64,000 bases of DNA from Rossellomorea aquimaris (GTDB taxonomy: Bacteria > Bacillota > Bacilli > Bacillales > Bacillaceae_B), in contig NZ_QNRJ01000005.1 of NCBI RefSeq assembly GCF_003315075.1, positions 1-64,000 on the forward strand, read 5' to 3'. The notes beneath the pieces are model-generated. The model did no database searches. It saw only the letters and a list, made by a program, of their open reading frames with translations, and was not told the DNA's origin. Positions within the stretch are counted from its first letter, which is position 1, and every line of letters starts with the position of its first letter. Shown here in pieces: positions 27,273-39,776 of the stretch. Both the position numbers and the translations under genes were made by a program.

Positions 27273-27599
27273 ATGATGAACAACATAAGCATGAAAGTAA
27301 ATCCTCTATACTCGGATTTGGATATGTCGATCCAGTTCCAATTTGAATTTTCCAAAGGTGATTGTAAGGTCGGGCAAGCCATGGTATCCACCTATGCCAT
27401 CAACAACAACGTGGTGTATCGGAAATCGCAAAGCGTGACAGCTGCGAAAATTGAAAAGTGTGCAGTCATTGATCAGTTTGAGATTGCAGGTGACCTTGGA
27501 GAACCCTGTATGAACAAGCTCCGCCACTTCCTGAAAGTGATCGGGATGAAAGAAATTCATTCGGGTTATGACATGACGCGGGAGAGAATTAGTCATTAA
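27273..27599 (+). CDS. hypothetical protein
   Basis: This 108-residue protein has no signal peptide or membrane span and three cysteines. I recognise no family. AAAGAAAGGGGG upstream of two consecutive ATG codons and a strong terminator directly after the stop support expression. It is the only plus-strand gene between the peptide gene and the RAYT region except the small genes near 38.5 kb. Confidence 0.65.
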   Translation: MMNNISMKVNPLYSDLDMSIQFQFEFSKGDCKVGQAMVSTYAINNNVVYRKSQSVTAAKIEKCAVIDQFEIAGDLGEPCMNKLRHFLKVIGMKEIHSGYDMTRERISH

Positions 27600-27617
27600 G
27601 GTTTTGTTTAGATTGAA

Positions 27618-27652
27618 GAGGCTGCCCCCTGAAATGGGGTCAGCCTCTTTTT
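27618..27652 (+). terminator. intrinsic terminator
   Basis: GAGGCTGCCCC (27618-27628) pairs with GGGGTCAGCCTC (27636-27647, one bulge), followed by TTTTT. Confidence 0.9.
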
Positions 27653-27664
27653 GCACCTTTTAAT

Positions 27665-27985
27665 TTAAAACTTTCTCATCAGCCTTTTCAAAACGATATA
27701 CTTTTTTCTATCTGTGTGATTTAACCTAACTAAGACCGGCAGTGCCACTACCTTCATACCACTGATTAGAAGGGCTGCATAGGCAAATGAGTTCAATAAG
27801 AAGTATTGCAAGTTGAGTATTACTACTACTATCGAACATAAGCTCCATAATATGGCCTCCATTACCACCCTACCCTCGAACGTCATTTTCTTTTTGCAGA
27901 GTAATGTAGGGAGCACTGCAACGATGACCGATGTAAGGAGCAGGAATAGTATCGCATATATCATTCCTATAATCGCTGTTATCAT
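27665..27985 (-). CDS. small membrane protein, unknown function
   Basis: The 106-residue protein has three hydrophobic segments (AIIGMIYAILFLLLTSVIVAV; EAILWSLCSIVVVILNLQYF; FAYAALLISGMKVVALPVLV) and a basic C-terminus. AGAGGAATCCAT precedes the ATG. I recognise no family. Confidence 0.65.
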   Translation of the reverse strand: MITAIIGMIYAILFLLLTSVIVAVLPTLLCKKKMTFEGRVVMEAILWSLCSIVVVILNLQYFLLNSFAYAALLISGMKVVALPVLVRLNHTDRKKYIVLKRLMRKF

Positions 27986-28125
27986 ATGGATTCCTCTTAT
28001 TTCAATAGAATCTTACCTCTGTTTCATTTCACCTTTTCTTTAATAAATTCCTTCTATTTAAAAGACTATTCTTCCTTTGATGTGTTATAGTGCCTGCTTG
28101 GCCTTCATCCCAAATGTACGTGGAA

Positions 28126-28151
28126 AAAGCTTTGGCATTGGCCAAAGCTTT
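28126..28151. repeat. 11-bp perfect hairpin in intergenic DNA
   Basis: AAAGCTTTGGC (28126-28136) pairs with GCCAAAGCTTT (28141-28151) over a 4-base loop. No T-run follows on either strand, so it is not a clear terminator. It lies between the small membrane gene and the sigma-partner gene. Confidence 0.6.
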
Positions 28152-28211
28152 CATCCAAGTGTCTCGATGACAAGATGAGATGCTGCAGTGCAATTTGAAC
28201 CGCTTTGGTAT

Positions 28212-28225
28212 GAGGGACGGACCTT
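28212..28225 (-). repeat. single REP-like motif overlapping a stop codon
   Basis: GAGGGACGGACCTT on the plus strand ends inside the stop codon of the gene ending at 28224. It belongs to the dispersed motif family; no inverted partner lies nearby. Confidence 0.8.
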
Positions 28226-29537
28226 ACTCAATGGAGCTTAAATCGCCCATCCAATTGATATCTGGGTAACCCCCTTCATGAGTACTTTTCGAATTGCTCA
28301 ATCCCGTATCGTAATAACCATTTATACTATTCTCAATATGAATAACATAGGTGTAATCATTCCATATTGTTCCTTCTTTGATCGCTTTGTTCGAAACATC
28401 CGTCAACCTCTTCAGGAATTGGTTTGCTATGGCTCTCATTTCGTCCTCCGGTGTTTCCTGAGGGACTACGATGTTAAATTCCAATGGGTCCTGTTGGGAA
28501 TGAAGAATGACTGCGTGAGATACTGTATTTTGCACGATATAGTCTCTCGCTTCATTGAACCACTCAGGACGGAATTCCATTGGTTCTTCTTCTCCTAGAT
28601 ACTTTACATCCTTACTCAGGGACCCGGTACGTCCGTCATTTTTAAAAAGAGCTACTGAGGTAATGATGGATTCACGATCAATGAATTGAATCTCTTCCAT
28701 CGAATATGGCTTAAGTGTGTTATTACCTTGGAACTCCATTTCCACTATATATTCACCATACAGATAATTCGCTGAATATACACCTTCTAAAGCATTCATA
28801 AAATAATACGGTTCACCCAAGATCGAAATGACCTTATCCAATTTATAAGACGGGCTGATATCGGAACGGACCTGTGCTAGCTTCTTTTCAGCTTGAAAGT
28901 GGAGAAGATAGTTCTCAATTTGGTCATAACTTCTGTGACCCTTCATGATGTTGAGATCCTCATACCTGTCCTTGTATGCCTCCTGTATCTCATCCATGGA
29001 GTCTCCAATCGTAAAGGGAGATCCGACGAACGTTCCATTGGCTGCTTTTTCCTTGAAATCATTTGGGTTGATCAGGATCATAGAAAAGTCAAAGGCAGGT
29101 AGAGGTGGCGCATCCACCGGTTCATTCTTGTCTTCCTCTTCTTTTTTCTCCGGCAGTGCTTCTGCTTCTTTCTCTTGATTCTCTTTCACATCTTCTGTGG
29201 GGGTCGCCGATTTTCTGATCAATGCTTTTTCATCTGTTATCTTGTCATCCCACTCGTCAGTTGGTACATATGTTAGTTCTGCAGGCTCTTCTTTTTCTTT
29301 TTCATTTTCCTTCACCAGCTCTTCCTTAAATAGATAACTGCTGCCCAGGATAGAAAGGATCAGGATGATGCATAAAGGGACGCCCAGATTGATGAAGATG
29401 GACTTGACCGATGAATTCTTTTGTTTTTCATTCCTTATTTTCGTCATGATGGCTCTTTTTTGACTGATAGGGTCGCTGTTCTTGAATACTTCCCGTTCTA
29501 TTTCATCCTTTATATTGTGCAAAGGGTCCTTATTCAT
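28224..29537 (-). CDS. membrane anti-sigma-like partner of the ECF sigma factor
   Basis: The 437-residue protein has a cytoplasmic N-terminus of about 45 residues, one membrane helix (IFINLGVPLCIILILSILGS, residues about 47-66), a charged Glu/Lys-rich stalk (residues about 70-145) and an extracytoplasmic domain. That domain has GSPFTIGDSMDEIQEAYKD, which resembles the DUF4309/YjgB repeat pattern. The start overlaps the sigma gene by 8 bases. Single-pass proteins in this position usually bind and hold the sigma factor. A typical zinc anti-sigma motif (HxxxCxxC) is not visible, so the anti-sigma role is inferred from position and topology. Confidence 0.72.
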   Translation of the reverse strand: MNKDPLHNIKDEIEREVFKNSDPISQKRAIMTKIRNEKQKNSSVKSIFINLGVPLCIILILSILGSSYLFKEELVKENEKEKEEPAELTYVPTDEWDDKITDEKALIRKSATPTEDVKENQEKEAEALPEKKEEEDKNEPVDAPPLPAFDFSMILINPNDFKEKAANGTFVGSPFTIGDSMDEIQEAYKDRYEDLNIMKGHRSYDQIENYLLHFQAEKKLAQVRSDISPSYKLDKVISILGEPYYFMNALEGVYSANYLYGEYIVEMEFQGNNTLKPYSMEEIQFIDRESIITSVALFKNDGRTGSLSKDVKYLGEEEPMEFRPEWFNEARDYIVQNTVSHAVILHSQQDPLEFNIVVPQETPEDEMRAIANQFLKRLTDVSNKAIKEGTIWNDYTYVIHIENSINGYYDTGLSNSKSTHEGGYPDINWMGDLSSIE

Positions 29538-30096
29538 TGGGAATCCTCCCTCCCATTGTTTTCTTCAACTTTTCTCTTCCACGGTCCAGCCTCGTCCGAA
29601 CCGTTGAAGGATTGATCCCAAGCATATCTCCGATTTCCCCAGTCGTTAATTCTTCATAGTAATATAATAATATGACTTCTCTATATTTCAGGGGGAGTGA
29701 GTATACATGAGAGGCCACCGAGTCATTGTCTTCGTTCGTTATGAGTTCTTGTTCGGGTGTAACGGACGTCTCTTTTTTAAGAATGGTATGGAATTTATTT
29801 ACGATTGTATTTTTCCTGAAATAAGCCGAACGCTTATAATCTTTACATAAGTTAATGGCAATTCTATAAATCCATGTTTTGTAAGAGGATTTATGATTGA
29901 ACTGATGGAGGGCATGGAATGCTTTAATGAACACCTCCTGAGTAATATCCTGGGCAGCCGGCCAGTCTTTCACATACAGATAGACCAATTTCGTCACCTG
30001 CACTTCATACTCATCAATTAAACTCTCAATCAACCTTTCCTCACTTACCTCCATCTGCATCACTCCCCCCTTCTCATGTTGTATCACTTCATCCAT
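29530..30096 (-). CDS. ECF-type RNA polymerase sigma factor
   Basis: The 188-residue protein has region 2 (VTKLVYLYVKDWPAAQDITQEVFIKAF in short form: D-AAQDITQEVFIKAF and KTWIYRIAINLCKDYKR) and region 4 (LPLKYREVILLYYYEELTTGEIG, then NPSTVRTRLDRGREKLK). This is the YlaC/SigM/SigV class of ECF sigma factors. The ATG at 30096 follows GGGGAGG. A membrane partner gene overlaps its end. The target promoters cannot be told; no convincing autoregulatory AAC/CGTC promoter was found upstream. Confidence 0.92.
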   Translation of the reverse strand: MDEVIQHEKGGVMQMEVSEERLIESLIDEYEVQVTKLVYLYVKDWPAAQDITQEVFIKAFHALHQFNHKSSYKTWIYRIAINLCKDYKRSAYFRKNTIVNKFHTILKKETSVTPEQELITNEDNDSVASHVYSLPLKYREVILLYYYEELTTGEIGDMLGINPSTVRTRLDRGREKLKKTMGGRIPNE

Positions 30097-30274
30097 TTGT
30101 TATCCTCCCCTGAGTGGACCGGACACCCGATTTTCTGTTTCCACACTGTAGCCGGGTTCCTTTTGTAAGTTTAATGTGTTTTTTTACATTTTTGTAAGTT
30201 ATTCATTCATTAGACGCCGTAGGTAGGAAGTGTGTCTCAATTTTGGATGATTTTTCTTATATTTAGTTTAATAG

Positions 30275-30311
30275 AAAAAACGCATCCTTTATACTGGGAT
30301 ACGTTTTTACA
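30275..30311. terminator. bidirectional terminator downstream of hutG
   Basis: AAAAACG-C-ATCC pairs with GGAT-A-CGTTTTT around a short loop, with T-runs on both strands. On the minus strand it would end the hut transcript after hutG. Confidence 0.8.
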
Positions 30312-30340
30312 AGTATTTTTCTTAATCAGCACTGAAAATG

Positions 30341-30384
30341 AAGGTCCGTCCCTCAATGCGTTAAAGCGGTGAGGGACGGACCTT
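30341..30384. repeat. inverted pair of the REP-like motif directly after hutG
   Basis: AAGGTCCGTCCCTCA (30341-30355) and TGAGGGACGGACCTT (30370-30384) are perfect reverse complements with a 14-base loop. The pair ends two bases before the hutG stop codon and forms a 15-bp hairpin in the hut mRNA. It is the shortest of the paired elements in the window. Confidence 0.9.
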
Positions 30385-30386
30385 TG

Positions 30387-34259
<3,873 letters not shown>

Positions 34260-34267
<8 letters not shown>

Positions 34268-35801
34268 TTGTCGTTTCCTCCTTTGTTTTGTTAGGTTTGA
34301 TGAGTGTGCTTAACGAGATCTGTTGCAGCCACTGGTTGGCTTTTTCTATATCTTTCGAGAAGATGCGGTCCTTTGTAATAGAAGGAATAACCTTTCTCGC
34401 TGCTTCATAAAATTGTCGTGTCTGGCTTGCCATGAGGTCCGTCCCTCGATGTTCTGCTGCCTGCAGATTACAGATGAGTTCGACTGCAAGGACTCTTCTT
34501 GAGTTCTGCAGGATTTGGTAGGCATGTCGTGACCCTATGGTTCCCATGCTGACGTGGTCTTCCTGGTTGGCTGATGACGGGATGGAATCAACGCTCGCTG
34601 GGTGGGCGAGGGTTTTGTTTTCCGATACGAGTGATGCCGCGCAGTATTGCATGATCATGGCACCGGATTGGAGCCCTGGTTGTGGACTCAGAAACGGTGG
34701 CAGGTCATTCAACTGCGGATTCACGAGTCGTTCAATACGTCTTTCTGAGATATTGGCGAGCTCAGCTATGGCAATTTTCATAAAATCCATTGCGAAGGCG
34801 ATCGGCTGTCCATGGAAGTTCCCGCCTGAAATGACCTTTTCTCCTTCATCGAAAATCAGTGGATTATCCGTCGCTGCGTTCATTTCGATTTCCAGCTTTT
34901 CTTTTACATAGTCAAGTGCCTGCCAGGATGCCCCGTGTACTTGCGGGATGCATCGTAACGAGTATGCGTCCTGGACTCTTAGTTCTCCTTGCTTCGTTGT
35001 CAGTTTACTGTCTTCAAGGTAACCCCGGATTCTTTTGGCCGTTGCGACCTGTTGAGGATAGCCTCTTACTAAATGAATATCTTCGTCGAAGGCATCCTTG
35101 ATTCCTCTAAGTCCCTCCAAGGTCAGACTTGCAATCATCTCACTTTGGAAAGCAAGTTCCTCTGCTTCTAAGTATCCGATGACTCCCATTGCCGTCATGG
35201 CCTGCGTTCCATTGATGAGGGCCAATCCTTCTTTTGCATGAAGCTGGATCGGGAAGATGTTTTCTTTTGATAGGACAGGAAGGGTTTGATGTACCTCTCC
35301 TTGATAATGAACTTCTCCTTCTCCCATCAGAGCGAGTGCTAAATGGGAAAGTGGTGCTAAGTCTCCGCTTGCTCCAAGTGATCCTTGCTGTGGGATGACC
35401 GGATGGATCCCTTTATTGAGGAATTCAGTAAGACGTTCGACGATAACTGGTCTCACTCCTGAATATCCTTTTAGTAACGCATTGGCTCTGAGCAGAAGCA
35501 TCGCTCTGGAAACCTTCTCAGGGAATGGATCCCCCACTCCACAAGCATGAGAATGAATCAGGTTAAGCTGAAGCTCCTCCACATCATCCGCATCAATCAA
35601 CACATCACTGAACTTCCCAAAGCCCGTGTTAATTCCATACACCACACGCTTCTCCTTCACAATCCGCTCAACCGCCTCACGACTCTTCCGCACCCGCTCC
35701 ATACTAACCGGCGAAAGCTCCACCTGCTCCTTCCCATAAATAACCCTCTTCGCCTCATCCAACGTCAAACCACAACCCGTCAACTCCACCATTACACTCA
35801 C
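34260..35801 (-). CDS. hutH: histidine ammonia-lyase
   Basis: The 513-residue lyase has the MIO-forming Ala-Ser-Gly in [20 protein letters not shown] near residue 142, [11 protein letters not shown] near residue 55 and [16 protein letters not shown]. It deaminates histidine to urocanate. GAGGTGAGTGTA precedes the ATG. It follows the HutP-type terminator, so it is the first gene under antitermination control. One dispersed motif copy (34436-34449) reads as RGTDL. Confidence 0.95.
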
Positions 35802-35815
35802 CTCTTCATATTTTT

Positions 35816-35930
35816 AGGGACGGACCTCCATAAGCTGCCTCTTCACAACCTCATTCTGGCCAAACCCCTCTAGTTCGCTATTTTTGTTGTATCGTTCTTT
35901 ACCGCTTTAAACCACTCTGGGACGGACCTC
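35816..35930. repeat. two direct copies of the REP-like motif upstream of hutH
   Basis: AGGGACGGACCTC at 35816-35828 and GGGACGGACCTC at 35919-35930 are in the same orientation, about 103 bases apart, in the leader between the HutP terminator and hutH. Unlike most intergenic copies they are not an inverted pair. Confidence 0.8.
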
Positions 35931-35984
35931 CAAATCTTCACTGTCCAATCCCCAAAGAATCATCTTGACCCCAAAATTCCACAC

Positions 35985-36063
35985 AAAAAGAGGCTCGACC
36001 AAAGACAGACTTCTGCCGTTGGTCGAGCCTCCTTTCAACTAATATCTCTAGGCTCTAAATTAT
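35985..36063 (-). promoter_or_regulatory. HutP-controlled antitermination region
   Basis: On the minus strand, after the hutP stop, UAG triplets occur (TTTAGAGCCTAGAGATATTAG, 36040-36060 region) and then a strong intrinsic terminator: GAGGCTCGACCAA (36019-36031 complement) pairs with TTGGTCGAGCCTC (35990-36002 complement), followed by TTTTT. In B. subtilis, HutP with histidine and Mg binds NAG triplets near such a terminator and lets RNA polymerase read into hutH. The same control is inferred here. Confidence 0.85.
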
Positions 36064-36510
36064 TTAAATATGATTAATTCCAAGTCCAATTGTCTCGTGC
36101 TCCAGCCCCTTAATGGGCGCACCAATCGTTCCGTACAACGCTACTGCGATCCATTCGCCTTCCTCTTCACTCTCATATGGAGTCCCCCGTACTACCGAGA
36201 AGCGCAATCCCACGGTGCGCAGGACCTCACCTAATTGCGTATGGCCGCGGGTCACACCCGTTAAAGCCTCCATGATGGCGTGATATAAGGCATGCATTTC
36301 ACGGTACAGATCTTCCCGGACAAGGTCACTCCGCTTTGCTGCTGTTTCAATCGCAGCCACGATTTTTTGACTGTCCATGGAGCCGATTTTCCCGGTGCAG
36401 TAACTCCAATTCAGTTCATTGAAATGACGATTCCATTCTTCTTCCTCTTTATCTACGAGGAGAAGAAGCATGGCATTCTTTCCGATACGAGTATGATCTG
36501 TCTTATCCAA
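36064..36510 (-). CDS. hutP: HutP, histidine-responsive antiterminator
   Basis: The 148-residue protein matches HutP along its length: [58 protein letters not shown] and the highly conserved C-terminus [20 protein letters not shown]. HutP is a hexameric RNA-binding protein that needs L-histidine and Mg. The start is a TTG with AAGGTG about ten bases upstream. It is the first gene of hutPHUIG; no hutM permease gene follows hutG here. Confidence 0.94.
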   Translation of the reverse strand: MDKTDHTRIGKNAMLLLLVDKEEEEWNRHFNELNWSYCTGKIGSMDSQKIVAAIETAAKRSDLVREDLYREMHALYHAIMEALTGVTRGHTQLGEVLRTVGLRFSVVRGTPYESEEEGEWIAVALYGTIGAPIKGLEHETIGLGINHI

Positions 36511-36687
36511 GTGGCATTCGCACCTTACGTGAAAATTCTAAAAATACTAATAACTACTTATATTGTATGGTCTGATTCATAAGAGGTCAACGAAAAAAGT
36601 GCTGATTTTAGAAACTTAGAGAGGTAGTTTGGTAGTGTGGTAAAGGGTTTTGGAGAGCATCAGCCAGGGGGCTAGTTTAAACGGTTG

Positions 36688-36701
36688 GAGGTCCGTCCCT
36701 C
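36688..36701 (+). repeat. single REP-like motif
   Basis: GAGGTCCGTCCCTC lies between hutP and the gene at 36764, in otherwise featureless DNA, a short way before the terminator at 36719-36757. Confidence 0.85.
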
Positions 36702-36718
36702 ATATTCAAAAAGAGCTT

Positions 36719-36757
36719 AAAAAAAGACGTACCTATTTGATTTAGGTTCGCCTCATT
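36719..36757 (-). terminator. terminator after the 36764-37246 gene
   Basis: On the minus strand GGCGAACCTA pairs with TAGGTACGTC (one mismatch, one G-T) and is followed by TTTTTTT. Confidence 0.75.
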
Positions 36758-36763
36758 CCTCCT

Positions 36764-37246
36764 TTACTCTTCTTGTTTTTTACCTTTTCCCTTGAACACT
36801 TGGGGGTTGTTCATGAGATAGGTGACCGTGCCTTCATCATTTTTCATGCTGAGATAGGATAATATGTCATGTTTATCCTCATGTGTAATTGGACCATCCA
36901 TCGTATACAAAGGTTTGATATTTAACTGCTCCATGCCATTCCGTTTTTCCAGCACAATTTTGCAATCCTTGGGCTCCTTGTCTCCTATACGGACAAATTT
37001 AAACGGGATTGAATGTTTTCTGTCAATCGGAACCGCAAACAAAGTTGAAAATCCATAGGTTTCGAGTATCTTATCAGAGTACATGATGCTTTCCAATGCG
37101 TGGGAGAATCCCGGGGGTCGATTTACGACAACGAGCCTGTTGTAATAATGTTGCCCTTGAAACACAACTAAATGCTTTTTGGATGTCGTGATACTCCTCT
37201 TTGAAACGTGAAAATCCTCAAACACCAAAATAAAGTCTTTTTTCAT
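36764..37246 (-). CDS. hypothetical protein
   Basis: The 160-residue soluble protein is rich in Lys and His and has no signal peptide or membrane span. AGGAGGAAGT precedes the ATG and a terminator follows the stop, so it is probably expressed alone. I recognise no family or motif. Confidence 0.65.
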   Translation of the reverse strand: MKKDFILVFEDFHVSKRSITTSKKHLVVFQGQHYYNRLVVVNRPPGFSHALESIMYSDKILETYGFSTLFAVPIDRKHSIPFKFVRIGDKEPKDCKIVLEKRNGMEQLNIKPLYTMDGPITHEDKHDILSYLSMKNDEGTVTYLMNNPQVFKGKGKKQEE

Positions 37247-37336
37247 ACTTCCTCCTCCTCGATATAGGAATTTGGTACTACAAAAATAAATTTCGACATA
37301 AACATCTAATTTCCTTTTTATTTTTACAAAAATAAT

Positions 37337-37930
37337 TTATTTTTTTACCATTTTATTTGTATTTTCGGCAAAATCCTCGTTTGCGTCTTCCTTCTCTTCT
37401 ACTTTGTCTACATATTCTTTATAAAGCTTCACTTCAGAATCAGGAAAATATGCCAGCGTCCTCTCCTTTGAGAGAAGCGGGTTGTCGATGGAATGAACAT
37501 ATGAGGGGTAGCTGCTCCAGGGATAATACTCGGGGACGATGGTGAGTTTGGCTTTGACAGGATTCTGATGAATATATCTGCTGACCTTAATGAAATAGGC
37601 AGGGGTATCGATCTTAGTGGAACCATATCTTCCTTGAAAAACATGTCCGACATAATCATACTTTTTGTTGAAATATATGGCATAGCGGGTATGAAGGATT
37701 CTGAAGATCTGTTCTAGTGGAACGTCGTGGGTTTCGATTAGAAGATGAATGTGGTTGGACATTAAACAGTAAGCGTGGATAGTAAAAGGGTACTTGTCTT
37801 TCGTGTCCTGCAGGTAGGATAAATACTTCTTCCGGTCTTCAATGTCATGAAACAAGTCTTGCTTCCGGTTCCCTCTCGCTGTCACATGATAAGTGGCTCC
37901 CGGACGCCAATCCCGAGGCGTTCGTACCAT
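37337..37930 (-). CDS. REP-associated tyrosine transposase (RAYT, Y1_Tnp family)
   Basis: The ATG at 37930 follows AGAAGGAGTGATGTT and gives 197 residues; the longer frame reads through repeat DNA. The N-terminus TYHVTARGNRKQDLFHD and the HUH motif SNHIHLLIE (residues about 77-85) are followed by the catalytic-tyrosine helix KVSRYIHQNPVKA and YPWSSYPSY. These are landmarks of the TnpA_REP/RAYT branch of IS200/IS605-like single-strand endonucleases. RAYTs are single-copy, non-mobile genes linked to dispersed REP palindromes. A paired copy of the dispersed motif (37999-38081) lies 69 bases upstream, which links the enzyme to the motif. Confidence 0.9.
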   Translation of the reverse strand: MVRTPRDWRPGATYHVTARGNRKQDLFHDIEDRKKYLSYLQDTKDKYPFTIHAYCLMSNHIHLLIETHDVPLEQIFRILHTRYAIYFNKKYDYVGHVFQGRYGSTKIDTPAYFIKVSRYIHQNPVKAKLTIVPEYYPWSSYPSYVHSIDNPLLSKERTLAYFPDSEVKLYKEYVDKVEEKEDANEDFAENTNKMVKK

Positions 37931-37998
37931 AACATCACTCCTTCTCTCAAATTCGTACACTAACCTATTCGACACAACTCCGCAAAATCCTCTTTTTT

Positions 37999-38081
37999 GA
38001 GGGACGGACCTCTGGAAATTTACAAACGGCCTTAAATCAGGCTGCTTGTCTTCCATTTCACCATTTTGAGGTCCGTCCCTC
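37999..38081. repeat. REPIN-like element upstream of the RAYT gene
   Basis: GAGGGACGGACCTC (37999-38012) and its exact reverse complement (38068-38081) bound an 83-bp unit. Flanking T and A extend the inverted repeat by one pair. It sits between the transposase start and the small gene ending at 38100. Confidence 0.9.
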
Positions 38082-38099
38082 ATTTTTAGTCCCTCATCT

Positions 38100-38321
38100 T
38101 TATTTTTCTATTCTATCTATTAATAGAAAATCTCTTTTGTCCGTTCCCTCGCTGGTAAAGCTGTTTTGAGAATAGTAGATCACACGCTGTTTGCCGTTAT
38201 TTTTAGTGCTGAATACCAGGGTTGACTCTTGTCTCAAAGGTATCCATTTGACCTTTCCCGTTAAACTGGATTTCGTGTCTCCTATAACGCTAATCTTTCT
38301 CCCTTTGTTCTGATCTCCCAT
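38100..38321 (-). CDS. small hypothetical protein
   Basis: ATG at 38321 follows AAGGTGGAAGATAGG and gives 73 residues, basic, without membrane spans. A TTG at 38345 is an alternative start. I recognise no family. It is divergent from the XRE regulator gene and shares a 190-base A+T-rich control region with it. Confidence 0.5.
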   Translation of the reverse strand: MGDQNKGRKISVIGDTKSSLTGKVKWIPLRQESTLVFSTKNNGKQRVIYYSQNSFTSEGTDKRDFLLIDRIEK

Positions 38322-38509
38322 CCTATCTTCCACCTTTACCCCCAATTCGACAAAATTACAATTATATTTACATTTTAATACGTTTTTGTGTAATTTTGTA
38401 TACCTTTTCCAAAATATCTGTATTTGTAATCAATAATCGTATTTCATATTGTGTAATTTCCCGTTGATATCTTTCAAAACCTTTATCTTGAAGAAAAAAG
38501 GGATAGTCG

Positions 38510-38932
38510 GTGAATAGAATGGACTTACACATAGAGTTGAAGCATTATCGGAATGACGTATTGGAGCTTACCCAAAGAGAAGCAGCCATTCGTTTAAATA
38601 TCAATCAGAGTACGTTATCAAACTATGAAAATGGCACAAGGGACATCCCGTATAAAATGCTCCTTACCTTTAAGGAAGTCTATAAAATCCCCACCCATGA
38701 GATGAACCGAATCATGTACGGCGAGGAAAGTGGCGGACTTGGTATCAGTCAAAATCCAATGATCCTAAGAGAAAACTTCGAAGACGAAGAAAATAGGGAA
38801 ATCCTGAAGATCCTTCAAGATTTCCCAAAATTCAAACGTACCCTATCCTCCCTCACCTACTTCACAGAAAAACGCAAAGAAAAATTCACCACCCAGGTCA
38901 ATCACCTTTACCAGACGATGAAGGATTGGTAA
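38510..38932 (+). CDS. XRE-family transcription regulator
   Basis: The 140-residue protein has an N-terminal helix-turn-helix (LTQREAAIRLNINQSTLSNYE, in part: NQSTLSNYENG) and a C-terminal helical part of unknown role (ILQDFPKFKRTLSSLTYF). The start is GTG at 38510, near AAAAGGGATAG; ATG at 38519 is an alternative. Two copies of TTGTGTAATTT (38386-38396 and 38449-38459) lie upstream and may be its operator. Function unknown. Confidence 0.8.
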   Translation: MNRMDLHIELKHYRNDVLELTQREAAIRLNINQSTLSNYENGTRDIPYKMLLTFKEVYKIPTHEMNRIMYGEESGGLGISQNPMILRENFEDEENREILKILQDFPKFKRTLSSLTYFTEKRKEKFTTQVNHLYQTMKDW

Positions 38933-38942
38933 AGCATATCTG

Positions 38943-39035
38943 GAGGGACGGACCTCGAGGAACTCCAATAGAATAATATATGTGAACAAATCGGCATTTT
39001 ACCTTTATTCTCCTATCAATGGAGGTCCGTCCCTC
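38943..39035. repeat. REPIN-like element
   Basis: GAGGGACGGACCTC (38943-38956) and its exact reverse complement (39022-39035) bound a 93-bp unit directly after the XRE regulator gene. Flanking bases TG and CA-like positions extend the similarity slightly. Confidence 0.9.
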
Positions 39036-39049
39036 AATAAAATAAAAAC

Positions 39050-39093
39050 AAAAAGCGCTGAGATTCCCAATGAGGATTCTACAGCGCTTTTTG
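39050..39093. terminator. bidirectional terminator
   Basis: AAAAGCGCTG (39051-39060) pairs with CAGCGCTTTT (39082-39091); an inner stem AGATTCC/GGATTCT extends it. It ends the small minus-strand gene whose last codons lie in the stem. Confidence 0.88.
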
Positions 39094-39234
39094 ATTTATA
39101 GCATATCCAGTTTGTAATTCTTGTTTTAGCCAATCGATCATTTTATCTGTATTCATATCGCCTTGCTGACCCTTGTCATAAGCTTTCTGGATAACAGAGA
39201 GAACGTATTGTTCCTTATTAACATTTCCTTTCAA
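39079..39234 (-). CDS. small hypothetical protein
   Basis: TTG at 39234, eight bases after AGGAGG, gives 51 residues with two amphipathic helices (QYVLSVIQKAYDKG; DKMIDWLKQELQTGYAI). A GTG at 39243 and an ATG at 39273 are alternatives. I recognise no family. The terminator overlaps its 3' end. Confidence 0.55.
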   Translation of the reverse strand: MKGNVNKEQYVLSVIQKAYDKGQQGDMNTDKMIDWLKQELQTGYAINQKAL

Positions 39235-39518
39235 AAAAGACACCCTCCTACAATTAAAAACAGTTTCTATCACTTTATTACACTATTATACGAAAGTTCA
39301 AACATCAATTACTAGATATATTACCATATATATACAAGATTCCACAAAATATTTTTCGACATCCGTCAATTTAATTAGGCTTTAAGACCTATTAATGATT
39401 AGCATATATTTCCGATAAAATGTTGGTATGGGGAAGAAAATTAACGATCGATAGAAAAATAAAAAATACGTTCGTTATAGTCCAGCAGCTTCAAGTCGGG
39501 AAAAGGGGGAAATTTATA

Positions 39519-39647
39519 ATGGCATTTTTAACGCCTGAAGAGGCAATGAGAAAGAAGAAAACGCAGAAAGTAGTGACATATGTAAGTTTCATTATCATTA
39601 CAATTCTACTTATCGCAGGAACTACTTACTTAACATATCAAGCATAA
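39519..39647 (+). CDS. 42-residue membrane protein
   Basis: ATG at 39519 follows AAAGGGGGAAATTTATA. The product has a basic start (TPEEAMRKKKTQK) and one membrane helix (VVTYVSFIIITILLIAGTTYL). A terminator follows directly, so a single-gene transcript is likely. Function unknown. Confidence 0.65.
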   Translation: MAFLTPEEAMRKKKTQKVVTYVSFIIITILLIAGTTYLTYQA

Positions 39648-39655
39648 CCTAACAG

Positions 39656-39679
39656 AAAGCGTCCATTCGACGCTTTTTT
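39656..39679 (+). terminator. intrinsic terminator
   Basis: AAAGCGTC pairs with GACGCTTT over a 5-base loop, followed by a T-run. Confidence 0.85.
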
Positions 39680-39776
39680 ATATTATTTTTTAATTCGTTC
39701 TACAATTTATGGAAAAGTTCGATGATATTCTATAGAATAAGAGATGGAATCTATTCAAGTTGGAGGACAATATTTT

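Noticed and set aside
30097..30260. Autoregulatory ECF promoter
   Set aside because: AAC-type -35 candidates exist (GGAACC, GGAAAC) but no CGTC/CGTA-type -10 lies at 16-17 bases.
37931..38083. N-terminal extension of the RAYT protein
   Set aside because: The extension reads through the repeat element; the ATG at 37930 has a strong ribosome binding site and matches the family N-terminus.
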